A stretch of 64,000 nucleotides of DNA from Bacteroidota bacterium (GTDB lineage: Bacteria > Bacteroidota > Ignavibacteria > Kapaibacteriales > UBA2268). How positions within the stretch are numbered: the first letter of the stretch is position 1; every line of letters starts with the position of its first letter. The position numbers were made by a program, and so were the translations under genes. Positions 1 through 8,236 of the stretch are shown here, one piece after another. The stretch covers positions 1 through 64,000 of the forward strand of contig JARKQC010000360.1 of assembly GCA_029974985.1 (NCBI GenBank). Reading direction: 5' to 3'. The notes beneath the pieces are model-generated. The model was not told the origin of the DNA, made no database searches, and saw only the letters and a program-made list of their open reading frames with translations.

Positions 1-1
1 A

Positions 2-139
2 ATACTTGATTTATTAGGTCTTGTTGTCTCAAAATCGGAGCTAACAGACGGCAATAATAGGATTGATATTTCTAATTTGCCGCGCGGCACCTATTTTATT
101 AAAGTAGGCGATAAAGTAGAGAAATTTGTGAAGATGTAG
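2..139 (+). CDS. C-terminal fragment of a T9SS cargo protein (5' end outside window)
   Basis: An open frame from the window edge to the TAG at 137-139 encodes 45 residues. It contains the pattern seen at the end of type IX secretion sorting domains: 'DLLG' near the start, a central 'IDISNLPRGTYFIKV' strand pair, and a basic end 'KFVKM'. The same pattern ends several other proteins in this window. The passenger part lies outside the window, so its function cannot be given. The fragment is translated without interruption, so it is a partial gene and not a pseudogene. Confidence 0.8.
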   Translation: MLDLLGLVVSKSELTDGNNRIDISNLPRGTYFIKVGDKVEKFVKM

Positions 140-161
140 AGACGCAATATTTTGCGTCTCT
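138..161. repeat. Perfect 10-bp hairpin after the T9SS cargo gene
   Basis: The arms AGAGACGCAA (138-147) and TTGCGTCTCT (152-161) pair perfectly around the loop TATT. The hairpin starts inside the stop codon of the upstream gene. It is followed by an A-run and not a T-run, so it is not a textbook intrinsic terminator. Very similar palindromes occur as dispersed intergenic repeats in Bacteroidota and cyanobacteria (from memory). It could still act as a 3'-end stabiliser. Confidence 0.6.
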
Positions 162-180
162 AAAAAATACAATACCCGTT

Positions 181-200
181 CATTGAGCGGAGCCGAAATG
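181..200. repeat. REP-like intergenic element
   Basis: The 20-mer at 181-200 starts with CATTGAGCGG and ends with GAAATG. It resembles a dispersed element often seen between Bacteroidota genes, which in reverse reads CATTTCGRCTCCGCTCAATG. It is GC-rich against very AT-rich flanks and lies 20 bp after another hairpin repeat. I see only one copy in this window, so its repeat status rests on recollection of related genomes. Confidence 0.4.
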
Positions 201-353
201 AGCATATTAGGACAGATTTTTTAATTAACGGCAAGCAAGAATGCATATCCTACTAACTATTCACAATCAATAAAAAAATGATATTTTTATTTAAAAAATA
301 ATATATATGATTTTCGTCAATTCATTAATGATAAATTTATATTTAATATTATA

Positions 354-1616
354 ATGATTACGTTAATTAGAAATATATCGTCATTAGCTACTGTTAATAC
401 TAATGGAAAAAATTATAAAATTGGTTCGGAAATGCAAGATATTGGCGAAATTAAAAATGCAAGTATTTTGTTTGATGATAAAATTTTATGGATTGGACAA
501 GATTCCGAAGTAGATAATTATATTAGAACTAATAAAATTAGCCCCGATAATATTATTAATGCAAATGGAAAAACTATTTTGCCGGGCTTTGTAGATAGTC
601 ATACTCATATTGTGTTTTCGGGTAATCGTTCTAATGAATTTGGCAAAAGATTGCGTGGCGCTACGTATAAAGAAATTGCCGATGAGGGCGGTGGTATTTT
701 AAATACTGTAAAAGCGACCCGCGAGGCTTCGCTTGAAACTCTTTATAATAATGGTATGAAATTAGCACTAAATGCTATAAAGCACGGAACGACTTCTTTC
801 GAAATAAAAAGTGGTTATAGTCTCAATCTTGATGGAGAAATTAAACAATTAAAAGCTATCAAAAAAATGAAAGATACTCTTTCCTGCGAGATAAAATCTA
901 CTTTTTTAGGGGCACACGATTTTCCGCCAGAATATCGAGACGATAGAGAAGCATATATTGATTTATTATGTAATGAAATGATCCCCGAAGTTGCCAAACT
1001 CCAATTAGCAGATTATTGCGATGCATTTGTTGACGTAGGCTACTATACTTATGAACAAGGACGCCGTATATTAGAGCAAGCAAAAAATTATGGAATTGGT
1101 CTCAGATTACATGCAGATGAGCTTGGTGATGTTTCTGCGGGAAAATTAGCGGCAGAAATGAAATGTTCATCAGCCGACCATTTATTATTCGTATCAGACG
1201 AAAGTATTAAAGCAATGAAAGAATCTGGAACAGTTGCTTGTTTATTACCGGGAACAGCATATTTTATTAGAATGCCTTATGCAAATGCTCGAAAAATTAT
1301 TGATAATGGATTAATCACAGCACTTGCTACTGATACAAATCCCGGCTCGTGCTTTACAGAAAATATGCAACTAATACTATCACTTGCTGTTATAAATATG
1401 AAAATGACCGCAGAAGAAGCAATTTCTGCGGCAACAATTAATGGCGCCTATTCAATAGATATTTCACATAAGACGGGCAGTCTCGAAATTGGAAAAAATG
1501 CAGATTTTGCAATTTATAATTGTGATTCGTATATTGATATAATGTATCATTTTGGTATTAACCACGTCGAAGAGACTTGGATTAATGGAAAAAAATTTGA
1601 ATTTAATAATTTTTAA
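354..1616 (+). CDS. hutI: Imidazolonepropionase
   Basis: HutI hydrolyses 4-imidazolone-5-propionate to N-formimino-L-glutamate, the third step of histidine degradation, in the cytoplasm. The 420-residue length fits the family. The amidohydrolase metal site starts with 'GFVDSHTHIVF' (H83 and H85). Further family motifs are 'LHADELG', which carries a metal-binding His, and 'ATDTNPGSC' with the catalytic-site Asp near residue 325. No clear Shine-Dalgarno sequence precedes the ATG. The next gene follows after 24 nt on the same strand. hutU lies about 4 kb away on the opposite strand; hutH and the formiminoglutamate-processing genes are not in this window. Confidence 0.95.
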   Translation: MITLIRNISSLATVNTNGKNYKIGSEMQDIGEIKNASILFDDKILWIGQDSEVDNYIRTNKISPDNIINANGKTILPGFVDSHTHIVFSGNRSNEFGKRLRGATYKEIADEGGGILNTVKATREASLETLYNNGMKLALNAIKHGTTSFEIKSGYSLNLDGEIKQLKAIKKMKDTLSCEIKSTFLGAHDFPPEYRDDREAYIDLLCNEMIPEVAKLQLADYCDAFVDVGYYTYEQGRRILEQAKNYGIGLRLHADELGDVSAGKLAAEMKCSSADHLLFVSDESIKAMKESGTVACLLPGTAYFIRMPYANARKIIDNGLITALATDTNPGSCFTENMQLILSLAVINMKMTAEEAISAATINGAYSIDISHKTGSLEIGKNADFAIYNCDSYIDIMYHFGINHVEETWINGKKFEFNNF

Positions 1617-1640
1617 TAACTAATATAAATAAATAAGAAA

Positions 1641-1997
1641 ATGGTATTTGAATTAACAGGAAAATTAGTAGAAAAATTTGCAACTCAACAAATGAATGAT
1701 AATTTTCGTAAACGTGATTTTGTTATCGAAGTTAGCTCAAGTTTTGGTGGCAATCAATTTAATGATTTTATAAAATTTCAACTAACGCAAGATAGATGTT
1801 CGCTGTTAGACGCTTATGAAATTAATGATTTTTTAAAAATTAATTTTAATATTAAAGGAAGACGCTGGGAAAAAGACGGTAATATAAGTTATTTTAATTC
1901 ACTTGATGCTTGGCGAATTGAAAAAATTGATGATTTTAATTTGAAACCTTTTGATGATAATTTAATTATTCCAGATGAATCTGATGTGCCTTTTTAA
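1641..1997 (+). CDS. DUF3127 family protein, OB-fold/SSB-like
   Basis: A 118-residue cytoplasmic protein that matches the Bacteroidota DUF3127 family. It opens 'MVFELTGKLVE' and has the typical 'FRKRDFVIEV' segment near residues 22-31. The family is predicted to adopt an OB-like fold; no reaction is established. The protein ends in an acidic stretch closing with 'DESDVPF'. This resembles the C-terminal peptide by which single-stranded-DNA-binding protein recruits partners (acidic residues then I/V/L-P-F). It is probably co-transcribed with hutI (24-nt gap), although no shared function is obvious. A nucleic-acid-binding role is inference from the fold and tail. Confidence 0.8.
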   Translation: MVFELTGKLVEKFATQQMNDNFRKRDFVIEVSSSFGGNQFNDFIKFQLTQDRCSLLDAYEINDFLKINFNIKGRRWEKDGNISYFNSLDAWRIEKIDDFNLKPFDDNLIIPDESDVPF

Positions 1998-2022
1998 GAA
2001 TTAACGCAAAATTCTTTAAAAA

Positions 2023-2472
2023 TTATTTAATAACTTTATGACTTGAATTAATCTCAACTTGGGAATTAATATTTATATTATTTGGTATATCTTCGAATCC
2101 GCAACATTTGGCAATTACTTTTTTAAGTTTTTCTTTTTCATCTTGGGTTAAATTCCTAAGATTTTCATTTATCTTAGTAGCATTTTCTAATTTTATTTCA
2201 CTTTTATAAATATATTTACACGACATTTTGTCATAAGGTGATATTTTGTCAGCATTTGTGCCAAATCCGTATCTAATGCCCGCAAATAAAATGTAAGAAA
2301 AACTAATAATGCCGACGGACTCTAAAAAAGTGATTTCATCTAAATCAAAACTTAACGAAATATAACTATTCCATAACCATGTAAGTAGCATACCACTTAA
2401 TTTCAGCAATCCTCCAAAACTTAGTATATATAATAAAGATTTAAAAACATTATTTTTGAGTAAATCAGCCAT
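2023..2472 (-). CDS. Small membrane protein of unknown function
   Basis: I do not recognise this 149-residue protein. It has two hydrophobic segments, about residues 12-33 and 50-66, joined by an acidic loop containing 'DLDEITFLE'. The C-terminal half is charged and probably cytoplasmic, with a 'LTQDEKEKLKKVIAKCCG' helix holding a Cys pair. The gene converges on the hutI/DUF3127 pair with only 25 nt between stop codons. The coding frame is clean and starts with ATG. The region upstream to 2792 would hold its promoter. Confidence 0.6.
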   Translation of the reverse strand: MADLLKNNVFKSLLYILSFGGLLKLSGMLLTWLWNSYISLSFDLDEITFLESVGIISFSYILFAGIRYGFGTNADKISPYDKMSCKYIYKSEIKLENATKINENLRNLTQDEKEKLKKVIAKCCGFEDIPNNININSQVEINSSHKVIK

Positions 2473-2792
2473 TAAATAAAAATAGTATGTATAAAAATAA
2501 AATAAACTTAACCTATAATTAATATAATAGTTTATTAATTGTTAAAATTTATATTAATAACTGATAAAATAAGTTTTTATTGTTTTATGAGTGTTATTTT
2601 GATATTTATTAATTTAAGTTTATTAAGGTTGAATATATAAATTATAAACAATATTTTTTGAAATTTACGTACAAATCTTGCGAGTACAATTAGACTGCTT
2701 AAGTATTGTAAAAAGCAAAATAGATATTTTTATTTGCCCAAATTGGCCAATCTTTCTGATAGTTAGAGAAAATTCTTTATGATTTTAATAAA
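2473..2792. other. AT-rich intergenic region without a detected gene
   Basis: These 320 bases separate the small membrane protein gene from the end of the methyltransferase gene; both are on the minus strand. I see no open frame with protein-like features, no tRNA and no T-tailed hairpin. The only ordered element noticed is the 10-bp palindrome ATTGGCCAAT at 2742-2751. It should contain the promoter of the membrane protein gene, but I could not assign promoter boxes. Confidence 0.5.
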
Positions 2793-3875
2793 TCAAACAA
2801 AAACTTCTGTAATACTTTGTTTTTTATTATAATTATAATCGCTTTCTATATCAATAAGTTCGTATTTAGTATTCACTCTAAATAAATCATTTTCTATATT
2901 ATTTATCTTATTCATACTTACTTTGATAGCAATATCAGAATTATCAATACCAATCCACTTTCTGCCAAGTAATTGAGCTGATTTCAAAGTAGTGCCAGAA
3001 CCACAAAAGCAATCAAGAACAATGCTATTCTCATTAGAAGATGTTCTAATTATTAAGTCAAGTAATTCTTGTTTTTTTTCGGTAGGATATGTTGGATATT
3101 GCGGATCTTTAAACTCCCAAATATCTTGCATACGTTTACCATCACGCTCATCAGCATAAATAATTTTACGCGGATTACCAGTAGAGGACCACTCTATAAG
3201 TCCCTCTTTATCCCATTTTTCTAATGTAGCAACATCAGTTCGCCAATGTCTGCCTTTTGGGGGAAAAATACCATTAAATGCTTTATTAGATTGACCATTT
3301 TCTATTTCGCCCGGTGCATGAATCGGTACAGTAGTATAATATCTACCGTTTTTATCTTTTTTGGGGAATAGTTTTTTTATATCTTTATCCGTATAGCTTT
3401 CTCTAGGCTCATTCCATATTGGATTTTTAGTTTTTGTATAGAATAAAATTAGATCTTTAATATTACCATAGCCTATTCTATCAAAATTTTTAGGATTACA
3501 TTTAATTCTTGTAATATCATTTCTAAAGTTTTCAATTCCAAAAATCTCATCCATTAAAACTTTCACATAATGACCAATTTTATAATCTATATGTAAATAA
3601 ATCGAACCTTTATCAGATAATAGTTCTTTTATTAAAATCAATCTTTCTTTTAAAAAATTTAAATAACCTTCGCCTATTAATTTATCTGAATAAGCTAAAT
3701 CACCTTTTTTACTACTACTTATCGTACTAACTCTATCTTGAGAAATAGTAAAATTATTACCCGTAGCATAAGGTGGATCAATATAAACTAAATCAATTTT
3801 AGAAGATAACTTTTTTTCTTCTAAAAGGTAATTCAAACCAATAATATTATCTGATTTTATAAGTAAATTTTGCAT
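2793..3875 (-). CDS. Type II DNA adenine-N6 methyltransferase, beta-like class
   Basis: Site-specific DNA methyltransferase that protects host DNA from the adjacent endonuclease by transferring a methyl group from S-adenosylmethionine, probably to adenine N6. Motif IV 'DLVYIDPPY' comes near residue 32. Motif I 'VLDCFCGSGTT' comes near residue 290. This IV-before-I order marks a beta-like permuted enzyme. The ATG at 3875 lies 4 nt after the endonuclease stop and gives a natural N-terminus 'MQNLLIKSDN'. An in-frame GTG at 3902 would overlap the endonuclease by 23 nt and is less likely. The tight linkage to 3880-4662 defines a restriction-modification operon. The target sequence cannot be read from the protein. 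Confidence 0.9.
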   Translation of the reverse strand: MQNLLIKSDNIIGLNYLLEEKKLSSKIDLVYIDPPYATGNNFTISQDRVSTISSSKKGDLAYSDKLIGEGYLNFLKERLILIKELLSDKGSIYLHIDYKIGHYVKVLMDEIFGIENFRNDITRIKCNPKNFDRIGYGNIKDLILFYTKTKNPIWNEPRESYTDKDIKKLFPKKDKNGRYYTTVPIHAPGEIENGQSNKAFNGIFPPKGRHWRTDVATLEKWDKEGLIEWSSTGNPRKIIYADERDGKRMQDIWEFKDPQYPTYPTEKKQELLDLIIRTSSNENSIVLDCFCGSGTTLKSAQLLGRKWIGIDNSDIAIKVSMNKINNIENDLFRVNTKYELIDIESDYNYNKKQSITEVFV

Positions 3876-3879
3876 TATT

Positions 3880-4662
3880 TTAAATTTGATATAAAAATTC
3901 ACGTAATACTAAGGAACTCATAATATTATAATCTTTAAAACTTGTAGTAATTGACATATACATTTTATTATTTCCTTTTATGTATAGAACTCCATCGAGA
4001 ATTGCAATTTTTATCGCTTTTACGTTCTTACTTAAGATTGTATTAATAGCATCATTAAATTGAGCATTTTGATGTCCGCCAAAATCACTTAAAAATTTAG
4101 CTTCTCCTATGATATATTGTTTATTAAATCTTGCAACAAAATTTAAACCTTTATTAATTTTATAATTAAGATATTTATTTGCAAATTGCTTCATTTCTTC
4201 GTCACTTGCATCGAGAATTGCATTATCATCATTTTTCAAAAATTCATCAATTGTAATAGGTAAAATACCAAGTGATTTTTTTCTAAGCCAATCTTTAAAC
4301 ATTGGACCAATCTGTCTATTAGTTTCTTTTGGTAAACTGCAATTTTGATAGATTTTATCTAATCCCATCTCATAGAGTCTGCCGCAAATTCTATTTATAG
4401 TATTTGGATTTCTATCAATAGCACTTTGGTCTCTTCTTAAATATGCAATATAACTATCTTTAATTGGAAATAAATTTAATTTGAGTAACTCTTTAACAAG
4501 TGCATTATTATTCATATTATTAAAATGCTTTTCAACTTCATACCATATAGTTTCATCAATTTCTCTAATACCTTCGGGTATAGTTGGATAAACTTTAAAC
4601 AAATCATCTAAATAATTTCTTTGATTTGCATATTCAATACTTAATTCAATCCATTTATTCAT
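3880..4662 (-). CDS. Type II restriction endonuclease, PD-(D/E)XK type (Tsp45I-like)
   Basis: The 260-residue protein is encoded directly upstream of the methyltransferase, as expected for the cutting partner. The C-terminal half carries 'YIIGEAKF' with E187-A188-K189, the E-x-K part of a PD-(D/E)XK nuclease core, followed by 'FGGHQNAQF' (194-202). This combination recalls the Tsp45I-type restriction enzyme family; the assignment is from memory and not from a search. About 13 residues before E187, where this core normally has an Asp, the sequence reads 'GLNFVAR' with N174. That could impair catalysis, or the metal-binding acid may be elsewhere. The N-terminal half is helical and charged. Confidence 0.75.
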   Translation of the reverse strand: MNKWIELSIEYANQRNYLDDLFKVYPTIPEGIREIDETIWYEVEKHFNNMNNNALVKELLKLNLFPIKDSYIAYLRRDQSAIDRNPNTINRICGRLYEMGLDKIYQNCSLPKETNRQIGPMFKDWLRKKSLGILPITIDEFLKNDDNAILDASDEEMKQFANKYLNYKINKGLNFVARFNKQYIIGEAKFLSDFGGHQNAQFNDAINTILSKNVKAIKIAILDGVLYIKGNNKMYMSITTSFKDYNIMSSLVLREFLYQI

Positions 4663-4743
4663 TTTTTTACATTGTCAATGTAATTAATAATATTTTATAA
4701 CGGAATTTTATATTTTATATTATTATTTAAATAATTTGTCAAA

Positions 4744-4784
4744 CAATAAAAAAAGGATTGAAACAAAAGAGTCTCAATCCTTTT
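4744..4784 (-). terminator. Intrinsic terminator of the ECF sigma gene
   Basis: An 11-bp stem, AAAAGGATTGA (4751-4761) with TCAATCCTTTT (4774-4784), lies 30 nt after the stop of the minus-strand sigma gene. On the minus strand it is followed by a run of seven T residues. It separates the sigma gene from the downstream restriction operon. Confidence 0.85.
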
Positions 4785-4813
4785 GATATATAATTTTAAA
4801 CTAAATTAGAGAA

Positions 4814-5371
4814 TTAATTCTCGTTTATTGAGCGATATAAATCCTTTAATTTTTTTCTTAAATGTAATACTGCATAGCGTTTACGAGCTAATAGAGTATT
4901 AATATTCACTCCGGTATCTTCGGACATTTCCCGGAAAGATACACCTTCGAATTCATTTTTAACAAATACTTCTCGCTGTTCAGGAGGTAATTCCTGCAGA
5001 CCTTCCTGCACAGATTCCCAAATAGTTTTACGGATTAAATCAGTTTCGGGTCCGCTTGTAAAATCACCTAAAAAATTCTCGAATGTATCAACGCCGTCTT
5101 CTGCCTGACCGGGGGTTTGCATATCCGAAAAAGTCTCAGCACGCTTTTTTCTATAAGAGTCAATTATTCTATTACGAACAGCAGTAAACACCCACGATGC
5201 AATATTTTCGATAGGTTTCTGAACATTTGCCGACGCCGCTAATACGTTAGTAAATACATCCTGCAAAATATCTTCTGCTTCTTCTTGGCTACGAACTCTT
5301 TGCCTAATAAATCCTAAGAATTTCTTTCTATCTGTTCGGAATAAATTCTCTATTTGCAATGCTAAATCCAT
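4814..5371 (-). CDS. ECF-type RNA polymerase sigma factor
   Basis: A 185-residue sigma-70 family factor with region 2 ('EEAEDILQDVF', 'WVFTAVRNRIIDSYR') and region 4 ('LPPEQREVF', 'FREMSEDTGVNINTLLARK'). Region 2 binds core polymerase and the -10 element; region 4 binds the -35 element. The frame is open further upstream to an ATG at 5467. However, the ATG at 5371 has a near-perfect AGGAG seven bases upstream and starts right before region 2, so it is the better start. No anti-sigma gene is adjacent. The gene is isolated between a terminator and the hutU 3' end, so its signal and regulon are unknown. Confidence 0.9.
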   Translation of the reverse strand: MDLALQIENLFRTDRKKFLGFIRQRVRSQEEAEDILQDVFTNVLAASANVQKPIENIASWVFTAVRNRIIDSYRKKRAETFSDMQTPGQAEDGVDTFENFLGDFTSGPETDLIRKTIWESVQEGLQELPPEQREVFVKNEFEGVSFREMSEDTGVNINTLLARKRYAVLHLRKKLKDLYRSINEN

Positions 5372-5378
5372 ATCACTA

Positions 5379-5383
5379 CTCCT
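5379..5383 (-). promoter_or_regulatory. Shine-Dalgarno sequence that fixes the sigma-gene start
   Basis: On the minus strand AGGAG is followed by seven bases and then the ATG at 5371. Most starts in this window have weak or no Shine-Dalgarno sequence, so this clear one favours the internal ATG over the upstream ATG at 5467. Confidence 0.7.
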
Positions 5384-5624
5384 ATTAGAAGATGTATAAT
5401 AATAATTTTTAGAATCACTTTTGTGTTCCGGTTTTCTATATTTAACTAATTTTGAAATACCAATCACCTTTTATTTAATTCGTAAAATACTATTCATCTT
5501 CCTCCGAAAAACTATTGACAAAAAGTTTTTTATAAAAATAACAATTATTATTTATATTATGACACTTTAAAATCAAAAAGGTTTCAAAATATTTAAAATA
5601 TTTTTTATTTTTTGTTATTTTTTC

Positions 5625-5651
5625 ATAGTGCTGACATTTTGTCAGCACTAT
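5625..5651 (-). terminator. Strong hairpin after hutU
   Basis: A perfect 12-bp stem (5625-5636 with 5640-5651, core GTGCTGACA / TGTCAGCAC) has a three-base loop. It lies 13 nt after the hutU stop on the minus strand. The bases after it on that strand are A-rich, not a T-run, so it may be a 3'-end stabiliser or a non-canonical terminator. A dimeric protein binding site is also possible because the palindrome is perfect. Confidence 0.5.
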
Positions 5652-5664
5652 ATATGATAAATAA

Positions 5665-7317
5665 TCACTTTTTAAGCATAGGAATTTTTATGCCAAATTT
5701 CTCGGCATTAGCCTTTGCTCTATCATAACCAGCGTCAACGTGTCTAATTATTCCCATAAATGGGTCATAAGTTAAAACCCTTGATAGTCTTCCGTGAGCT
5801 TCTTCTGTTCCATCAGCAACAACAACCATTCCAGCGTGTTGCGATAATCCCATTCCTACACCACCACCGTGATGGAAGGACACCCACGATGCTCCTCCAA
5901 TTGCATTTAAAGCAAAATTGAAGAACACCCAATCTGAAATCATATCCGAACCATCGAGCATTGATTCAGTTTCTCTATATGGCGAGGCAACCGAACCGCA
6001 ATCAAGATGGTCGCGACCAATTACTATTGGAGCCGATACTTTGCCAGTACGCACTAATTCATTAAACATTAGCCCTGCTTTCATTCTATCACCATAGCCA
6101 AGCCAACATATTCTTGCGGGCAGAGCTTGATAACGTACCGTTTTGCGTGCATTATCTATCCAACGGTGCAAAGGTTCATCATTTGGAAATAGCTCTTTAA
6201 TTGCATTATCGGTAACATTTATATCCTCTGGATCGCCTGATAATGCAACCCAACGGAATGGTCCTTTACCGTCGCAGAATAATGGTCTAATATATTCTGG
6301 TACGAAACCATTAAAATCAAATGCGTTTTTAACTCCACCATATTCTTTTGCTATTCCGCGAATATTATTTCCATAATCAAATACTATCGCGCCTTGTTTT
6401 TGAAAATCAAGCATCGCCTCTACGTGCTTAGCTATTGATTTATAAGTTTCCTCAAGATATTTTTGAGGATTAGAAGTTCTTAGTGTGTCAGCCTCTTCTT
6501 TTGTATATCCAGCGGGATAATATCCATTTAATGGGTCGTGTGCCGCAGTTTGGTCTGTTACAACATCTGGTATAATATTTCTTTTTACAAGTTCTGGCAA
6601 TACTTCTGCCGCATTGGCAATTAATCCAATCGAAAGAGCTTCTTTTTTCTTAGTATATTCATCAACTAATTTTAGAGCCTCTTCGAGAGAATTTACTTTA
6701 ACATCGCAATATCCGTCGTGAATTCTTTTATCAATTCTACTTTCGTCAATTTCTACTGTTATAGAAACCGCACCCGTAAATTTTGCGGCAAGTGGCTGAG
6801 CACCACCCATGCCGCCCATTCCGCCAGTTAGTAAGAATTTTCCATATAAATCACCACCAAAATGCTGTCTTGCGCATTCTGCAAAAGTTTCATAAGTGCC
6901 TTGTAAAATACCTTGTGTGCCGATATAAATCCAGCTTCCAGCAGTCATCTGCCCATACATCATAAGCCCAAGAGAGTCGAGTCTGCGAAATTCATCCCAA
7001 TTTGACCAATTTGGGACAAGATTAGAATTTGCAATAATAACTCGCGGTGCTGATGAATATGTTTTAACAACTCCAACGGGTTTGCCCGACTGAACGAGCA
7101 GAGTTTCGTCAATATCAAGATTTTTTAAAGTATCAATAATAGCATCATAAGATTGCCAATTACGTGCGGCTTTGCCGAGCCCACCATAAACAATCAATTC
7201 TGATGGTTTTTCAGCATTTTCGGGATCGAGATTATGCTGAATCATCCTATATGCGGCTTCAATCTGCCAATTTTTACAAGTTAATTTCGTACCACGTGGT
7301 ACAGTTACAGTTCTCAT
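5665..7317 (-). CDS. hutU: Urocanate hydratase
   Basis: HutU adds water to urocanate to give 4-imidazolone-5-propionate, the substrate of HutI, using a tightly bound NAD+. The 550-residue length is typical. Recognisable segments are '[14 protein letters not shown]' near residue 45, the Gly-rich '[11 protein letters not shown]' near 170, '[10 protein letters not shown]' and the C-terminal '[15 protein letters not shown]'. The start follows the DUF971 stop by only 4 nt. AGAGGA inside the last codons of DUF971 serves as ribosome binding site, so the two are probably translationally coupled. hutI is encoded on the other strand about 4 kb away, with a restriction-modification operon and a sigma gene between them. 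Confidence 0.97.
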   Translation of the reverse strand: MRTVTVPRGTKLTCKNWQIEAAYRMIQHNLDPENAEKPSELIVYGGLGKAARNWQSYDAIIDTLKNLDIDETLLVQSGKPVGVVKTYSSAPRVIIANSNLVPNWSNWDEFRRLDSLGLMMYGQMTAGSWIYIGTQGILQGTYETFAECARQHFGGDLYGKFLLTGGMGGMGGAQPLAAKFTGAVSITVEIDESRIDKRIHDGYCDVKVNSLEEALKLVDEYTKKKEALSIGLIANAAEVLPELVKRNIIPDVVTDQTAAHDPLNGYYPAGYTKEEADTLRTSNPQKYLEETYKSIAKHVEAMLDFQKQGAIVFDYGNNIRGIAKEYGGVKNAFDFNGFVPEYIRPLFCDGKGPFRWVALSGDPEDINVTDNAIKELFPNDEPLHRWIDNARKTVRYQALPARICWLGYGDRMKAGLMFNELVRTGKVSAPIVIGRDHLDCGSVASPYRETESMLDGSDMISDWVFFNFALNAIGGASWVSFHHGGGVGMGLSQHAGMVVVADGTEEAHGRLSRVLTYDPFMGIIRHVDAGYDRAKANAEKFGIKIPMLKK

Positions 7318-7321
7318 TTTT

Positions 7322-7717
7322 TTAATTTCCTCTAATATTCAAATCTGGAATTTTAGGTTCATTCTTTTTTGCTTCCACATAATCTTCGATTTCTTTTTCA
7401 CTAAGTTTAAAATTTTCGAATATGGCTCTAAAATATTCCCAAGGATAAATCCCAGAATCGTGCCCATCGCCCCAAACTGCATTAATAGCATAATTGCCTA
7501 CGGGGCTAAGTTTTGTAAGTTGATTTTTGCCTTGCTTAAACGATGGCAACATATATTTTGCTAATTTATTTGCTTGACTATTTTCATCTTTACAATTAGC
7601 ACAAGGGCATTCTCTACGCAAAACTTCAAGTTTTATAGTAGATGAAAAACCGTCATCCCACTCAGCATAGAGTAAGTTTTCTTGCTCTCTTTTTATTTTA
7701 ATTGGTACACAGTTCAT
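7322..7717 (-). CDS. DUF971 (GBBH-like N-terminal domain) protein
   Basis: A 131-residue protein matching DUF971, the small domain found alone in bacteria and at the N-terminus of gamma-butyrobetaine hydroxylases. Visible features are '[14 protein letters not shown]', a Cys cluster '[10 protein letters not shown]' near residue 36 that may bind zinc or an iron-sulfur cluster, and '[21 protein letters not shown]' around 80-100. Stand-alone members often sit beside Fe-S or scaffold-protein genes; the function here is unproven. It lies between tsaE and hutU in one minus-strand run and overlaps the hutU ribosome binding site. Any link to histidine breakdown is only contextual. Confidence 0.88.
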   Translation of the reverse strand: MNCVPIKIKREQENLLYAEWDDGFSSTIKLEVLRRECPCANCKDENSQANKLAKYMLPSFKQGKNQLTKLSPVGNYAINAVWGDGHDSGIYPWEYFRAIFENFKLSEKEIEDYVEAKKNEPKIPDLNIRGN

Positions 7718-7789
7718 AATACAAATTTAATATATTTTTCTTTAAAAATGAAATTTAATAAGACTAAATTAATCTTATATCAATAAATT

Positions 7790-8236
7790 TTATATTTTTT
7801 TCTTAATTTCGATTATTCTTTTATTCTCATCAATATCATCAGTAAAAATTTTTATCGCAAAATCTGGCTCTTTTAATTTATAATCAGCTTTTTCAGACCA
7901 TTCGATTAGTTTAATACTATTCGAGTCGCCAATGCATTCCGAAAATCCAATTTCTTCTAATTCTTTTGTGCTTTTAATTCTATATAAATCAAGATGATAA
8001 ATAATTATTTCACCAGAATTGTCCTCGCCAATATATTGATTAATAATAGTAAAAGTTGGGCTTGTAACAAAATCATCAACTTTAAAAAAAGCACATATTC
8101 CTTTAATTAATTCTGTTTTACCCGCTCCTAATTCTCCTGAAAGAGCAACTATACTATTATGATTTAGTAATTTAGCTATTTGAAAACCAATATTATGCGT
8201 TTCTTTAACGGAATTAGAAGTATACTTTTCTAACAT
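7790..8236 (-). CDS. tsaE: tRNA threonylcarbamoyladenosine biosynthesis ATPase TsaE
   Basis: TsaE is the P-loop ATPase that works with TsaB and TsaD to install N6-threonylcarbamoyl on A37 of ANN-decoding tRNAs. The 148 residues carry Walker A 'GELGAGKT' (34-41) and the family motif 'SPTFTIINQY' near residues 80-89. A downstream 'YHLDLYRI' segment and 'LIEWSEKA' complete the known pattern. The ATG at 8236 gives a family-typical N-terminus. The gene heads a minus-strand run with DUF971 and hutU, with a 72-nt gap to DUF971. The partners tsaB and tsaD are not in this window. Confidence 0.93.
   Translation of the reverse strand: MLEKYTSNSVKETHNIGFQIAKLLNHNSIVALSGELGAGKTELIKGICAFFKVDDFVTSPTFTIINQYIGEDNSGEIIIYHLDLYRIKSTKELEEIGFSECIGDSNSIKLIEWSEKADYKLKEPDFAIKIFTDDIDENKRIIEIKKKI

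Noticed and set aside
1996..2016. Hairpin AAGAATT / AATTCTT between hutI-DUF3127 and the convergent membrane protein gene as a terminator
   Set aside because: The stem is only seven weak A/T-rich pairs without a T-run on either strand, and it overlaps the DUF3127 stop.
2793..3902. Methyltransferase start at the GTG 3902
   Set aside because: It would overlap the endonuclease by 23 nt and add nine residues. The ATG at 3875 lies 4 nt after the endonuclease stop and fits the family.
4814..5467. Long form of the ECF sigma factor from ATG 5467
   Set aside because: The extra 32 residues are unlike sigma factors, whereas the internal ATG has a clear AGGAG at proper spacing.
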